A DNA stretch of 6,745 bases, from NCBI GenBank assembly GCA_007132685.1, contig SLOC01000018.1, positions 1 through 6,745 on the forward strand, read 5' to 3'. The notes below the pieces were generated by a model. It made no database searches. It was given only the letters and a program-made list of their open reading frames with translations, and had not been told where the DNA came from. The stretch comes from Candidatus Saccharimonadota bacterium (GTDB lineage Bacteria > Patescibacteriota > Saccharimonadia > Saccharimonadales > SLHW01). Shown piece after piece: positions 1-4,692 of the stretch (its first letter is position 1; the number at the start of each line of letters is the position of its first letter). A program made the translations under genes and the position numbers.

Positions 1-2
1 TA

Positions 3-137
3 GACACGGGTGCATTTATGCTCTACGTAGTCGCGATACCGTTGCTTGCAACATTTGCCGAAAACGTATCTCCTAGAGGGCTCGACAACGTCTCGGTACC
101 AGTGATTGTCATTACACTACTACTGCTTTTTGGTTAG
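3..137 (+). CDS. C-terminal end of a polytopic membrane protein, probably diacylglycerol/polyprenol (phytol/dolichol) kinase family
   Basis: Only the last 44 residues are in the window; the open frame enters from the left edge and ends at TAG 135-137. Two hydrophobic segments (about residues 4-18 and 32-43) flank a short polar loop reading ENVSPRGLDNVSVP. From memory, a loop with E, SPRGLDN and VP just before the last membrane helix is characteristic of the CTP-dependent phytol/dolichol kinase and related diacylglycerol/polyprenol kinase family, which phosphorylates isoprenoid alcohols or lipids in the membrane. That match is recognition by eye on a short fragment, so another integral membrane enzyme (for example a phosphatidate cytidylyltransferase relative) remains possible. 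Its stop overlaps the stop of the convergent metal ATPase by 4 nt, leaving no room for a separate terminator. Confidence 0.6.
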   Translation, partial: DTGAFMLYVVAIPLLATFAENVSPRGLDNVSVPVIVITLLLLFG

Positions 138-1999
138 TGTGCAGCTTGCTGTTTCTTGCGCCTTTTTCGGTTTTGCCAAGCACCATGAGCACGTAGTGCA
201 TTGATAATCACGATGATATCAACTATTTCTTGTAGGAATGCACCGAGTAGTGGACTGAAGCGCCCAGTCCAGAATACCGCCATAAGCCCGATACTTATGA
301 ATATGCCGATCAAAATACTTTGTCGGGCAATGGCGAAGGTCTTCTGAGCAATTTCGACACTGTCAGCTACTTTGCTGATGTCATCCTGCATAATCACTAC
401 ATCAGCTGACTCGCTTGCTGCCGTTGAGCCTCGAGCCCCAAGGGCTATTCCGACATCCGCGCTAGTAAGGACTGGCGCATCATTGACACCGTCGCCGACA
501 AATCCGACCGGCTTGTGTTCGACTCGCTCGATAGCGAGTATTTTATCGGCTGGTAAACAGTCAGCCTGTACGTCAGTTATGCCGAGCTTTTTGGCGATTT
601 TATCGGCAACTGCTCGGGAATCACCAGTCACCATTAGGGTGTGCTTGATGCCAGCTTTCTTCAGTCGCTCAAGCATGGAGCCTGCATCTTCGCGGGTCTT
701 ATCAGAGAAGGTGATTCGCCCAATCAACTCGTTACCATATGCGATGAATGTCGTGGTCTCATCAGCTTTTTCAGTTGCCTTTTTTGGAACCTCGACCCCG
801 ATTGAGTCGAGAAAATCCAGTCGGCCGACCGCAGCCTGCTTACCACTTATCCAGCCGATTACTCCATGACCAGCTGTTTCGCGGACATGCTTTACCTTCT
901 TCAGTGAGGTGTTGTTTTGCTCCGCGTGGCGCACGACAGCTTGCGCGAGAATGTGTGAAGAACTTTGTTCCAGCGAAGCAGCATAGGCGAGGACATCTTG
1001 CTTATTGAAGCCACGTTCAGCCTTTACAGATATCACCTCTGGTATTCCCATCGTCAGCGTACCGGTTTTATCAAAAGCAAGTGTTTTAAGCTCTGCCAGC
1101 TGCTCCATCGCAGAGCCAGTCCGTACGATAATGCCGTTTTTGGCTGAGCGACTCATCCCAGAGATGAGTGCAATCGGTGCAGCAAGAATTAGCGGGCAAG
1201 GTGTGGCAACAACCAAGACCTGTAAGAATCGTACTGGGTCGCCGGATACAAACCAGGCAGAACCTGCGATCAGGAATGATACCAAGGTGAACGGTACGGC
1301 GAAACGATCTGCCATACGGACGAACGGTGCTTTGCTGGCATTAGCAGCGCGGACGAGCTTGATGATTTTTTCGTATTGACTGTTTTCGGCGGTTTGTGCC
1401 GCTTCGATGATTAGTTCACCCTCGGTGTTTAGGGCGCCACTCATTACTGTGTCTCCCGGGCGCATGAGTACTGGTAAACTTTCGCCGGTAAGACTTGATT
1501 CATCAACATTTGATTCACCACTCACTACGACACCGTCGATCGGAATCACCTCTCCAGGCAGGACGACAACTTTGTCCTTGACGCTTATTTTGTCTACGGA
1601 TATCTCGGTTCGTTTTTTGCCACGCAGCACGCGAGTTTTTGTCGGGCGGTTTTGAATCAGCGAGGTGAGCTCAGTTTTCGCTCGCTTTTCGGCATAATCT
1701 TCAAGCGCTTCGCCACCTGTGAGCATGAGGACCACCACCATACCCGCCCAGTATTCACCGAGCAGTACGGCAGTAATTATGGCGGTTGCCGCAAGGACAT
1801 CTACGCCGAAATTGCCATCACGCAGGGTGCGGGCCATATCAACCAGCATAAAGACCACCATGATGATTGATGAGGTGCCGAGCACCCAGTTTGTGGCAGT
1901 CTGCTGCCCGCTAAATTGTAATCCGAGCGCGATGATAATCGCGATAATAACAAACGCCAGCTGACGGTACTCTCGGAAAAATGTCCGAATTTTCTCCAT
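134..1999 (-). CDS. P1B-type heavy-metal-transporting ATPase (TPC motif)
   Basis: This 621-aa membrane pump couples ATP hydrolysis to metal-ion export. Visible landmarks are the actuator TGES (171-174), the membrane metal-site motif TPCP (266-269), the phosphorylation motif DKTGT (310-314, phospho-Asp310), MVTGD (456-460) and the hinge GDGVND (502-507). About eight membrane segments can be placed: four before the actuator (roughly 12-30, 40-56, 66-80, 84-98), two around TPCP (234-253, 257-281) and two at the end (560-577, 583-602). There is no N-terminal heavy-metal-associated domain, and the basic C-terminus carries no extra domain. TPC, rather than CPC or SPC, places it near the P1B-5 type, so the cargo (Ni/Fe or another divalent metal) cannot be fixed from sequence. 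The nucleotide-domain HP motif reads SSHILA: H349 is kept but Pro is replaced by Ile350. The ATG at 1997-1999 follows a weak AAGGG with 8-nt spacing. No metal regulator gene is adjacent. Confidence 0.95.
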   Translation of the reverse strand: MEKIRTFFREYRQLAFVIIAIIIALGLQFSGQQTATNWVLGTSSIIMVVFMLVDMARTLRDGNFGVDVLAATAIITAVLLGEYWAGMVVVLMLTGGEALEDYAEKRAKTELTSLIQNRPTKTRVLRGKKRTEISVDKISVKDKVVVLPGEVIPIDGVVVSGESNVDESSLTGESLPVLMRPGDTVMSGALNTEGELIIEAAQTAENSQYEKIIKLVRAANASKAPFVRMADRFAVPFTLVSFLIAGSAWFVSGDPVRFLQVLVVATPCPLILAAPIALISGMSRSAKNGIIVRTGSAMEQLAELKTLAFDKTGTLTMGIPEVISVKAERGFNKQDVLAYAASLEQSSSHILAQAVVRHAEQNNTSLKKVKHVRETAGHGVIGWISGKQAAVGRLDFLDSIGVEVPKKATEKADETTTFIAYGNELIGRITFSDKTREDAGSMLERLKKAGIKHTLMVTGDSRAVADKIAKKLGITDVQADCLPADKILAIERVEHKPVGFVGDGVNDAPVLTSADVGIALGARGSTAASESADVVIMQDDISKVADSVEIAQKTFAIARQSILIGIFISIGLMAVFWTGRFSPLLGAFLQEIVDIIVIINALRAHGAWQNRKRRKKQQAAH

Positions 2000-2032
2000 A
2001 ACATACGCCCTTTTCGTTTTTTATAGTCTTTT

Positions 2033-2049
2033 TATACGGTATTAGTATA
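2033..2049 (-). promoter_or_regulatory. Candidate promoter/operator of the metal ATPase
   Basis: Read on the minus strand, TATACT (2044-2049) is a possible -10 box about 44 nt upstream of the ATPase ATG. A short inverted repeat TATAC (2033-2037) / GTATA (2045-2049), 7 nt apart, overlaps it and could be an operator. There is no recognisable -35, because the position it would occupy lies in the tRNA-His terminator hairpin. Other AT-rich -10-like sequences lie nearby, so this is tentative. Confidence 0.3.
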
Positions 2050-2051
2050 GC

Positions 2052-2074
2052 AAAAACCAGGGAGATCCCTGGTT
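2052..2074 (-). terminator. Rho-independent terminator of tRNA-His
   Basis: The arms 2055-2062 and 2067-2074 form a perfect 8-bp stem (AACCAGGG / CCCTGGTT) with a 4-nt loop. On the minus strand the stem runs into TTTTT (2056-2052). The plus-strand side continues into A-rich sequence, so it terminates only minus-strand transcripts. It begins about 21 nt after the tRNA-His CCA end and separates the tRNA unit from the metal ATPase gene. Confidence 0.85.
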
Positions 2075-2095
2075 AAAATACAGTAATAAAATTTT

Positions 2096-2173
2096 TGGGG
2101 CGAGTGATGGGTCTCGAACCCACGGCCTCCTGGACCACAACCAGGCGCTCTAACCTACTGAGCTACACCCGCC
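2096..2173 (-). tRNA. tRNA-His (anticodon GTG), CCA encoded
   Basis: Read on the minus strand, the acceptor arm GCGGGTG pairs with CACTCGC (one G-U pair). The anticodon stem CCTGG/CCAGG encloses the loop TTGTGGT, giving anticodon GTG for histidine. A T-loop TTCGAGA is present. The discriminator is C73 and the base before G1 is G, so the G-1:C73 pair needed by bacterial histidyl-tRNA synthetase is encoded. The 3' CCA is genomic (2096-2098). Without G-1 and CCA the gene is 2099-2172. Confidence 0.97.
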
Positions 2174-2237
2174 ATATAATTAGCACCTGTAGATTGTAAC
2201 AAATTTAGTCAGTTAAGACGAGGTAATATGGCGGGTG
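2166..2237. repeat. 12-bp inverted repeat using the tRNA-His acceptor strand
   Basis: CACCCGCCATAT at 2166-2177 and its exact reverse complement ATATGGCGGGTG at 2226-2237 are 48 nt apart. The first arm is the 5' acceptor strand of tRNA-His plus G-1 and the adjoining leader. In a transcript that reads through from the upstream minus-strand gene, the far arm could pair with the acceptor strand and compete with tRNA folding. The predicted tRNA promoter lies between the arms, so a transcript from it would lack the far arm. Confidence 0.6.
2193..2201 (-). promoter_or_regulatory. Extended -10 promoter of tRNA-His
   Basis: The minus strand reads TGTTACAAT, a TGn-extended -10 (TACAAT at 2193-2198) about 20 nt upstream of the tRNA. 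The expected start leaves a leader of roughly 13-15 nt. No -35 hexamer is visible 16-18 nt upstream; a TGAC lies 9 nt upstream of the -10 instead. Confidence 0.6.
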
Positions 2238-2308
2238 GCAGCAATAGGCTTAGTATCGGCTATACAAAATGTACGCCTCGCACCTGAATTATGCGCGGTT
2301 GAAGTGGA

Positions 2309-2608
2309 TTATTCCTCGGTGCCGTTGTCGTTGCCTGTATCCTCGCCATCATTCTGCTCTGCGTTGAACTCAATCTCTGTATCTGTATCATTTGGGGCTT
2401 CTTCGGTAGTTTCTGGTTGTATCTCAATATCAATACCATTATTGGTAGCATCATTCGCCGTATCCATGAAGCCCATAATGAGCCATACAATCAATGCGAG
2501 GAATAGTATCGCTACAATTGCAGCGATAATTCCGCTCATGCTGTTACGGTCACGTTCTACAATCACTTTTTCTCGTTCTTCTGGTACCCTGCGTTCTTCG
2601 TCTGCCAT
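2309..2608 (-). CDS. Small single-pass membrane protein with acidic tail, unknown function
   Basis: This 99-aa protein has three visible parts. A charged N-terminal segment (1-22) mixes Glu, Asp, Arg and Lys. One strongly hydrophobic helix follows (about 26-47). The tail (48-99) is rich in Asp, Glu, Asn and Thr and contains no Lys or Arg. By the positive-inside rule the N-terminus should be cytoplasmic and the acidic tail outside. The ATG at 2606-2608 is preceded by AAGGGAG with 6-nt spacing, a good ribosome-binding site, which supports a real gene despite its size. I do not recognise a named family; similar small tail-anchored-like proteins are common in CPR and actinobacterial genomes, but their roles are unknown to me. 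No clear terminator lies between its stop and tRNA-His, so read-through is possible. Confidence 0.75.
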   Translation of the reverse strand: MADEERRVPEEREKVIVERDRNSMSGIIAAIVAILFLALIVWLIMGFMDTANDATNNGIDIEIQPETTEEAPNDTDTEIEFNAEQNDGEDTGNDNGTEE

Positions 2609-2805
2609 TTGTGACTCCCTTCACATAACTACTATTTGATAGACGATAGGTATTTTAGATGGTTGCTACGCGGGAGTATGTTAAATAACTAACAAGTGTG
2701 CATGCGTACTATTTAAGGGTACTGATTATACGATAACCAGTGCACCTAACAGCTAGTCGTTCATGTCAGCCTTACGCTATGTTATTGAATATATCTTACA
2801 AAATT
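2609..2805. other. Non-coding spacer upstream of the small membrane protein gene
   Basis: No convincing gene is seen here. The stretch is AT-rich and should carry the leader and promoter of the minus-strand 99-aa gene. Two small dyads are present: GTTA-AA-TAAC at 2680-2689 and a larger one at 2721-2741. The only perfect minus-strand TATAAT (2725-2730) lies within the larger dyad and would give a leader of about 110 nt. Confidence 0.5.
2721..2741. promoter_or_regulatory. Operator-like dyad over a TATAAT
   Basis: ACTGATTAT (2721-2729) and ATAACCAGT (2733-2741) are inverted copies matching at 8 of 9 positions with a 3-nt spacer. The dyad overlaps a minus-strand TATAAT (2725-2730). The geometry fits a dimeric repressor site at a promoter for the downstream small membrane protein gene. 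No -35 is recognisable, so the promoter itself is uncertain. Confidence 0.35.
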
Positions 2806-2823
2806 TGGTACCCCGGGAGGGAC
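2806..2823 (-). repeat. Partial copy of the tRNA-Arg 3' end (att-like direct repeat)
   Basis: These 18 bp are identical to 2960-2977, which is the 3' terminus of tRNA-Arg from CCA inward through the acceptor strand into the T-arm. The match starts exactly at CCA and is in the same orientation, 154 bp downstream of the real tRNA end. The rest of the tRNA is absent. This is the arrangement left when an element integrates at a tRNA 3' end, with an intact tRNA on one side and a 3' fragment on the other. A local duplication is the alternative. Confidence 0.8.
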
Positions 2824-2959
2824 AACATCGTGGCTTTTTATTTCATGCTCGGTGCAAGCACCTGCGCGTGAAGCTCAATCCCCGAACCCGCCTTTGGGGT
2901 TTCGGCTCGCTTCGCAAGCTGCCACGCAAAAAGCCAGGCATGTTACCTGGCTTTTTGCG
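2824..2959. other. 136-bp hairpin-rich segment between the two tRNA-Arg 3' ends
   Basis: No gene is apparent. The segment is unusually foldable. It has a short hairpin GGTGCAAGCACC (2851-2862). It also has a bipartite stem with outer arms 2868-2874 and 2909-2915 (seven pairs, one G-U) and inner arms 2882-2889 and 2897-2905 (eight pairs, one bulge). The right side is most of a 17-bp terminator stem. It could be a degenerate insertion, or the 3' part of a minus-strand transcript leaving tRNA-Arg. Confidence 0.5.
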
Positions 2960-2962
2960 TGG
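2922..2962 (-). terminator. 17-bp stem terminator reaching into the tRNA-Arg CCA end
   Basis: The arms 2922-2938 and 2946-2962 pair perfectly over 17 bp around a 7-nt loop. The core GCCAGG/CCTGGC is flanked by A5/T5 tracts, so it resembles a rho-independent terminator in either direction; on the minus strand TTTTT is at 2932-2928. The distal three pairs use the CCA of tRNA-Arg (2960-2962), so the terminator directly abuts and partly includes the mature tRNA end. Confidence 0.8.
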
Positions 2963-3036
2963 TACCCCGGGAGGGACTCGAACCCCCAACCTAGTGGTTA
3001 GAACCCACTTGCTCTATCCAGTTGAGCTACCAGGGC
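2960..3036 (-). tRNA. tRNA-Arg (anticodon TCT), CCA encoded
   Basis: Read on the minus strand, the acceptor arm GCCCTGG pairs with CCGGGGT, with U-G and a terminal G1-U72 wobble. U8 and A9 follow, then a D-arm GCTC/GAGC. The anticodon stem AGTGG/CCACT encloses the loop GTTCTAA, giving anticodon TCT for AGA codons. The T-arm has the loop TTCGAGT. The discriminator is A73 and CCA is encoded at 2960-2962. Without CCA the gene is 2963-3036. Confidence 0.96.
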
Positions 3037-3053
3037 GTACCAGTGCAGGCTAC

Positions 3054-3059
3054 ATTATA
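3054..3059 (-). promoter_or_regulatory. -10 box of tRNA-Arg
   Basis: A perfect minus-strand TATAAT lies 17 nt upstream of the tRNA, predicting a leader of about 10 nt. A TTGACC (3069-3074) is upstream but only 9 nt away, too close for a normal -35. No hexamer at 16-18 nt resembles TTGACA. Confidence 0.65.
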
Positions 3060-3079
3060 CCTGATGGGGGTCAATTGCG

Positions 3080-3085
3080 TATAAT
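3080..3085 (+). promoter_or_regulatory. -10 box of the ATP-grasp gene, implying a leaderless mRNA
   Basis: A perfect TATAAT ends 7 nt before the ATG at 3093. Transcription would then begin at or within a nucleotide of the A of the start codon. There is no -35 resembling TTGACA and no usable Shine-Dalgarno sequence before 3093. The earlier in-frame ATG (3084-3086) overlaps this box and would not be in such a transcript. Confidence 0.55.
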
Positions 3086-3092
3086 GCACTTT

Positions 3093-3908
3093 ATGCGTAT
3101 CGGGAAGTACATAGATAATCGCTTATTACCAAAGCTAATCAAGGAAATTTGCGAGCCCAAAGACATCGCCCTCGTGACATATTCCGATAACTGGGTCATC
3201 AAATTAACCAAAGGTGACTGGGTCTCGTGGATATATGGGTATCACTTCGCCATAAATAACGGTGCAGTGAGCGAGATTGCGAATGACAAAGTAGCTACTT
3301 ATCTTGTCTTGGAGCAAGCGGGTGTGTCAGCAGTGCCGCACTACCTGGTTCGCTCGGCCGCGAAAGAAAAACTGAGTGAACAGACCATCAAAGAACGTGT
3401 TACAAAACCTGACACACCATTTGTATTTAAGCCATTGTCTGGAAGTAGCGGCAGGTATGTTTACTATGTCTCTAGTGCAGTTGAAGGGCTGGCTATTGTG
3501 GAGGGCAGCAGCGAGGCTGGTTGGACTGCTTCACCGCATCAGCCTATAAAAAAGGAGTACCGTGTCATCATGCTTGATAGTGAACCGGCACTACTATATG
3601 AAAAAACTAATCCACTAAAGAAGGGGGAACTAAAGTTATTTAATCTTGGCATGGGTGCTATCGCTCGTGATGTGCCCAATAATCACGAAAACTACAGCAA
3701 TCTTGAGAGGCTTGCTAGTAGCGCGGCCGAAGCGCTCAGCTTACGTTTTGCTGCAGTCGATATAGTCGAACTTATTGACGGGTCTTGCAAAGTTCTCGAG
3801 ATAAATAGTGGCATATCTTTTGAGCATTATGGTAGGCAAGCCCCAGAAAACCGCAAAACCGCAAAACAGATTTACAAAAATGCAGTAGAGCTAATGCTTG
3901 ATTTATAA
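3093..3908 (+). CDS. ATP-grasp domain protein, substrate unknown
   Basis: With the start at 3093 the protein is 271 aa. ATP-grasp enzymes use ATP to activate a carboxylate as acyl-phosphate and join it to an amine, thiol or hydroxyl. Visible features are NDKVATYLVLEQAG (64-77), typical of the segment before the ATP-binding lobe; FVFKPLSGSSGRYV (110-123), with candidate ATP Lys113 and a Gly/Ser-rich loop; EYR (155-157); AVDIVE (221-226); and LEINSG (235-240), where Glu236 and Asn238 match the usual Mg ligands. The fold is complete but short, and I cannot assign it to RimK, D-Ala ligase or another named branch. The frame stays open upstream to 2763, but that part is antisense of tRNA-Arg and its terminator and should be discarded. 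An ATG at 3084 is possible but less likely. The gene stands alone, divergent from tRNA-Arg. Confidence 0.85.
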   Translation: MRIGKYIDNRLLPKLIKEICEPKDIALVTYSDNWVIKLTKGDWVSWIYGYHFAINNGAVSEIANDKVATYLVLEQAGVSAVPHYLVRSAAKEKLSEQTIKERVTKPDTPFVFKPLSGSSGRYVYYVSSAVEGLAIVEGSSEAGWTASPHQPIKKEYRVIMLDSEPALLYEKTNPLKKGELKLFNLGMGAIARDVPNNHENYSNLERLASSAAEALSLRFAAVDIVELIDGSCKVLEINSGISFEHYGRQAPENRKTAKQIYKNAVELMLDL

Positions 3909-3994
3909 CCTAATTAAAACTAGATAAGTATTATTGTGCGATACAAGAGAAAAATTGTGACTGTGCTACGTGGAAAGCTACACTGATAGAAAGA

Positions 3995-4034
3995 TGCCCC
4001 GTAAAATAAAGTCTCTAGACTTTACCACGGGGCA
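3995..4034 (-). terminator. Two-part hairpin between the ATP-grasp gene and tRNA-Gly, probable minus-strand terminator
   Basis: An outer 8-bp stem TGCCCCGT/ACGGGGCA (3995-4002, 4027-4034) and an inner 7-bp stem TAAAGTC/GACTTTA (4007-4013, 4018-4024) are joined by an asymmetric internal loop (4 and 2 nt), with a 4-nt terminal loop. On the minus strand it is followed by TCTTTCTATC, a weak U-rich tract. On the plus strand no T-run follows. It probably ends transcription coming from tRNA-Gly, about 100 nt after the tRNA, and may also protect the 3' end of the ATP-grasp mRNA. Confidence 0.5.
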
Positions 4035-4038
4035 CTTC

Positions 4039-4131
4039 AAAATCTTCAAGTCTTGTACATCAAGTGGCGGAGCCACGATAGCTTCACAACGTATTTTATA
4101 AGCCTGCGTTAAAATACTGATGAAGACTTTT
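4039..4131 (-). other. Foldable three-way-junction-like segment downstream of tRNA-Gly
   Basis: Closing arms AAAATCTTCA (4039-4048) and TGAAGACTTTT (4121-4131) pair over ten positions with one bulged C. Inside are two hairpins: GTGGC-GGA-GCCAC (4064-4076) and GTATTTTA/TAAAATAC (4091-4098, 4110-4117). With the hairpin at 3995-4034 this would give a compact structured RNA in the tRNA-Gly trailer. The arms are short and AT-rich, and strand assignment is inferred from the tRNA direction. Confidence 0.3.
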
Positions 4132-4133
4132 CG

Positions 4134-4208
4134 TGGTGCGGGTGGCGGGAATCGAACCCGCATCTCCAGCTTGGAAGGCTGGCATACTAGCCGTTGTACT
4201 ACACCCGC
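4134..4208 (-). tRNA. tRNA-Gly (anticodon TCC), CCA encoded
   Basis: Read on the minus strand, the acceptor GCGGGTG pairs perfectly with CACCCGC. The anticodon stem CCAGC/GCTGG encloses the loop CTTCCAA, giving anticodon TCC for glycine. The T-arm has a GCGGG/CCCGC stem and the loop TTCGATT. The discriminator is A73 and CCA is encoded at 4134-4136. Without CCA the gene is 4137-4208. The acceptor 5' strand is identical to that of tRNA-His in this window. Confidence 0.97.
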
Positions 4209-4228
4209 AAGCACGAGCCAACGAGCAG

Positions 4229-4237
4229 ATTATAGCA
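4229..4237 (-). promoter_or_regulatory. Extended -10 promoter of tRNA-Gly
   Basis: The minus strand reads TGCTATAAT, a perfect TATAAT (4229-4234) with an extended TG. It predicts a leader of about 14 nt before the tRNA. A perfect TTGACA lies upstream but only 10 nt from the -10, too close for a standard -35. Confidence 0.7.
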
Positions 4238-4275
4238 AAACACTTGTCAAAGTCATAATAAGATGACAGGTAGGG

Positions 4276-4308
4276 TATACTGTATATACGCTTACTTAAA
4301 CAAGGAGG
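4276..4308 (+). promoter_or_regulatory. Candidate -10 and strong ribosome-binding site of the YggT gene
   Basis: TATACT at 4276-4281 is a plausible -10 but has no clear -35. GTATA and TATAC around it form a small dyad (4275-4289). AAGGAGG (4302-4308) is a consensus Shine-Dalgarno sequence 5 nt before the ATG at 4314, which fixes that start over the upstream in-frame ATG at 4263. Confidence 0.6.
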
Positions 4309-4313
4309 TATGT

Positions 4314-4628
4314 ATGCGTTTAGTACAGGTAACTACTAATCTTATAAATGTGTTTGTAGGTGCTGTCTTGGCAGCACTGGGGCTTCGATTCGTACTCCGG
4401 CTCTTCGGAGCAAACGAACAAGCGACATTCGTATCTTGGGTGTACGAAACCAGCGCAGTATTACTTGAGCCATTTCGTGGCATATTCCCAACACAAACAT
4501 TTGAAAACAACGTGGTCTTAGAGCTTACCACGCTATTTGCAATGATCGTCTACGCAGTAATCGGTATGCTACTCATTGCAGCAGTTGATGCCCTAACTCC
4601 TGCAGCCGAAACCAAGAAGAGAAAATAA
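4314..4628 (+). CDS. YggT-family small membrane protein
   Basis: The protein has 104 residues with two membrane segments (about 8-31 and 69-91) separated by a loop, and a basic C-terminus KKRK. The sequences LRFVLRLFGAN (23-33) and EPFRGIFP (52-59) match the family signature: R and N near the end of helix 1, then a PFRxIFP-type loop before helix 2. YggT/YlmG proteins are small inner-membrane proteins; the Gram-positive YlmG relatives are often encoded near cell-division genes, and their exact role is not settled. I chose the ATG at 4314 because a consensus Shine-Dalgarno sequence lies 5 nt upstream; the longer reading from 4263 would place that site inside the gene and overlap the promoter. 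The gene stands alone, divergent from tRNA-Gly and convergent with murA, with its own terminator. Confidence 0.88.
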   Translation: MRLVQVTTNLINVFVGAVLAALGLRFVLRLFGANEQATFVSWVYETSAVLLEPFRGIFPTQTFENNVVLELTTLFAMIVYAVIGMLLIAAVDALTPAAETKKRK

Positions 4629-4657
4629 GCTGTACACAGGAAGCACCAGACTATAGT

Positions 4658-4692
4658 CGCCTGCCGTAAAATACGGCGGGCGATTTAAATTT
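4658..4692 (+). terminator. Rho-independent terminator of the YggT gene
   Basis: The arms 4658-4668 and 4672-4682 form an 11-bp GC-rich stem (one G-U pair) with a 3-nt AAA loop. ATTTAAATTT follows on the plus strand. On the minus strand the stem is followed by ACTATAG rather than a U-tract, so it is weaker for the convergent murA, whose stop codon is only 3 nt away. Confidence 0.8.

Noticed and set aside
372..1964. Several plus-strand open frames antisense to the metal ATPase
   Set aside because: They are shadows of the conserved ATPase frame, with no family resemblance and no ribosome-binding sites.
2226..2240. GCGGGTGGC resembling the 3' end of tRNA-Gly, as a tRNA relic
   Set aside because: Only the acceptor-like bases match; no T-arm is visible beside it, so it is better described as an inverted repeat of the tRNA-His acceptor.
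2763..3092. Open frame extending the ATP-grasp protein upstream by 110 residues
   Set aside because: The stretch is antisense to tRNA-Arg and its terminator (a peptide like GGTRTPNLVVRTHLLYP is the well-known false product of antisense tRNA) and lies upstream of the likely promoter.
2824..4133. Hairpin-rich intergenic sequence as a CRISPR array
   Set aside because: The dyads differ from each other in sequence and spacing; there are no regularly spaced direct repeats.
3978..4214. Open frame of 78 codons on the minus strand over tRNA-Gly
   Set aside because: Its N-terminal part is the sense reading of tRNA-Gly (the familiar QRLVCQPSKLEMRVRFPP false peptide); there is no ribosome-binding site and the rest covers hairpins.
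4263..4313. Upstream in-frame ATG for the YggT protein
   Set aside because: It would place the consensus Shine-Dalgarno sequence and the candidate -10 inside the gene; the ATG at 4314 has ideal spacing.
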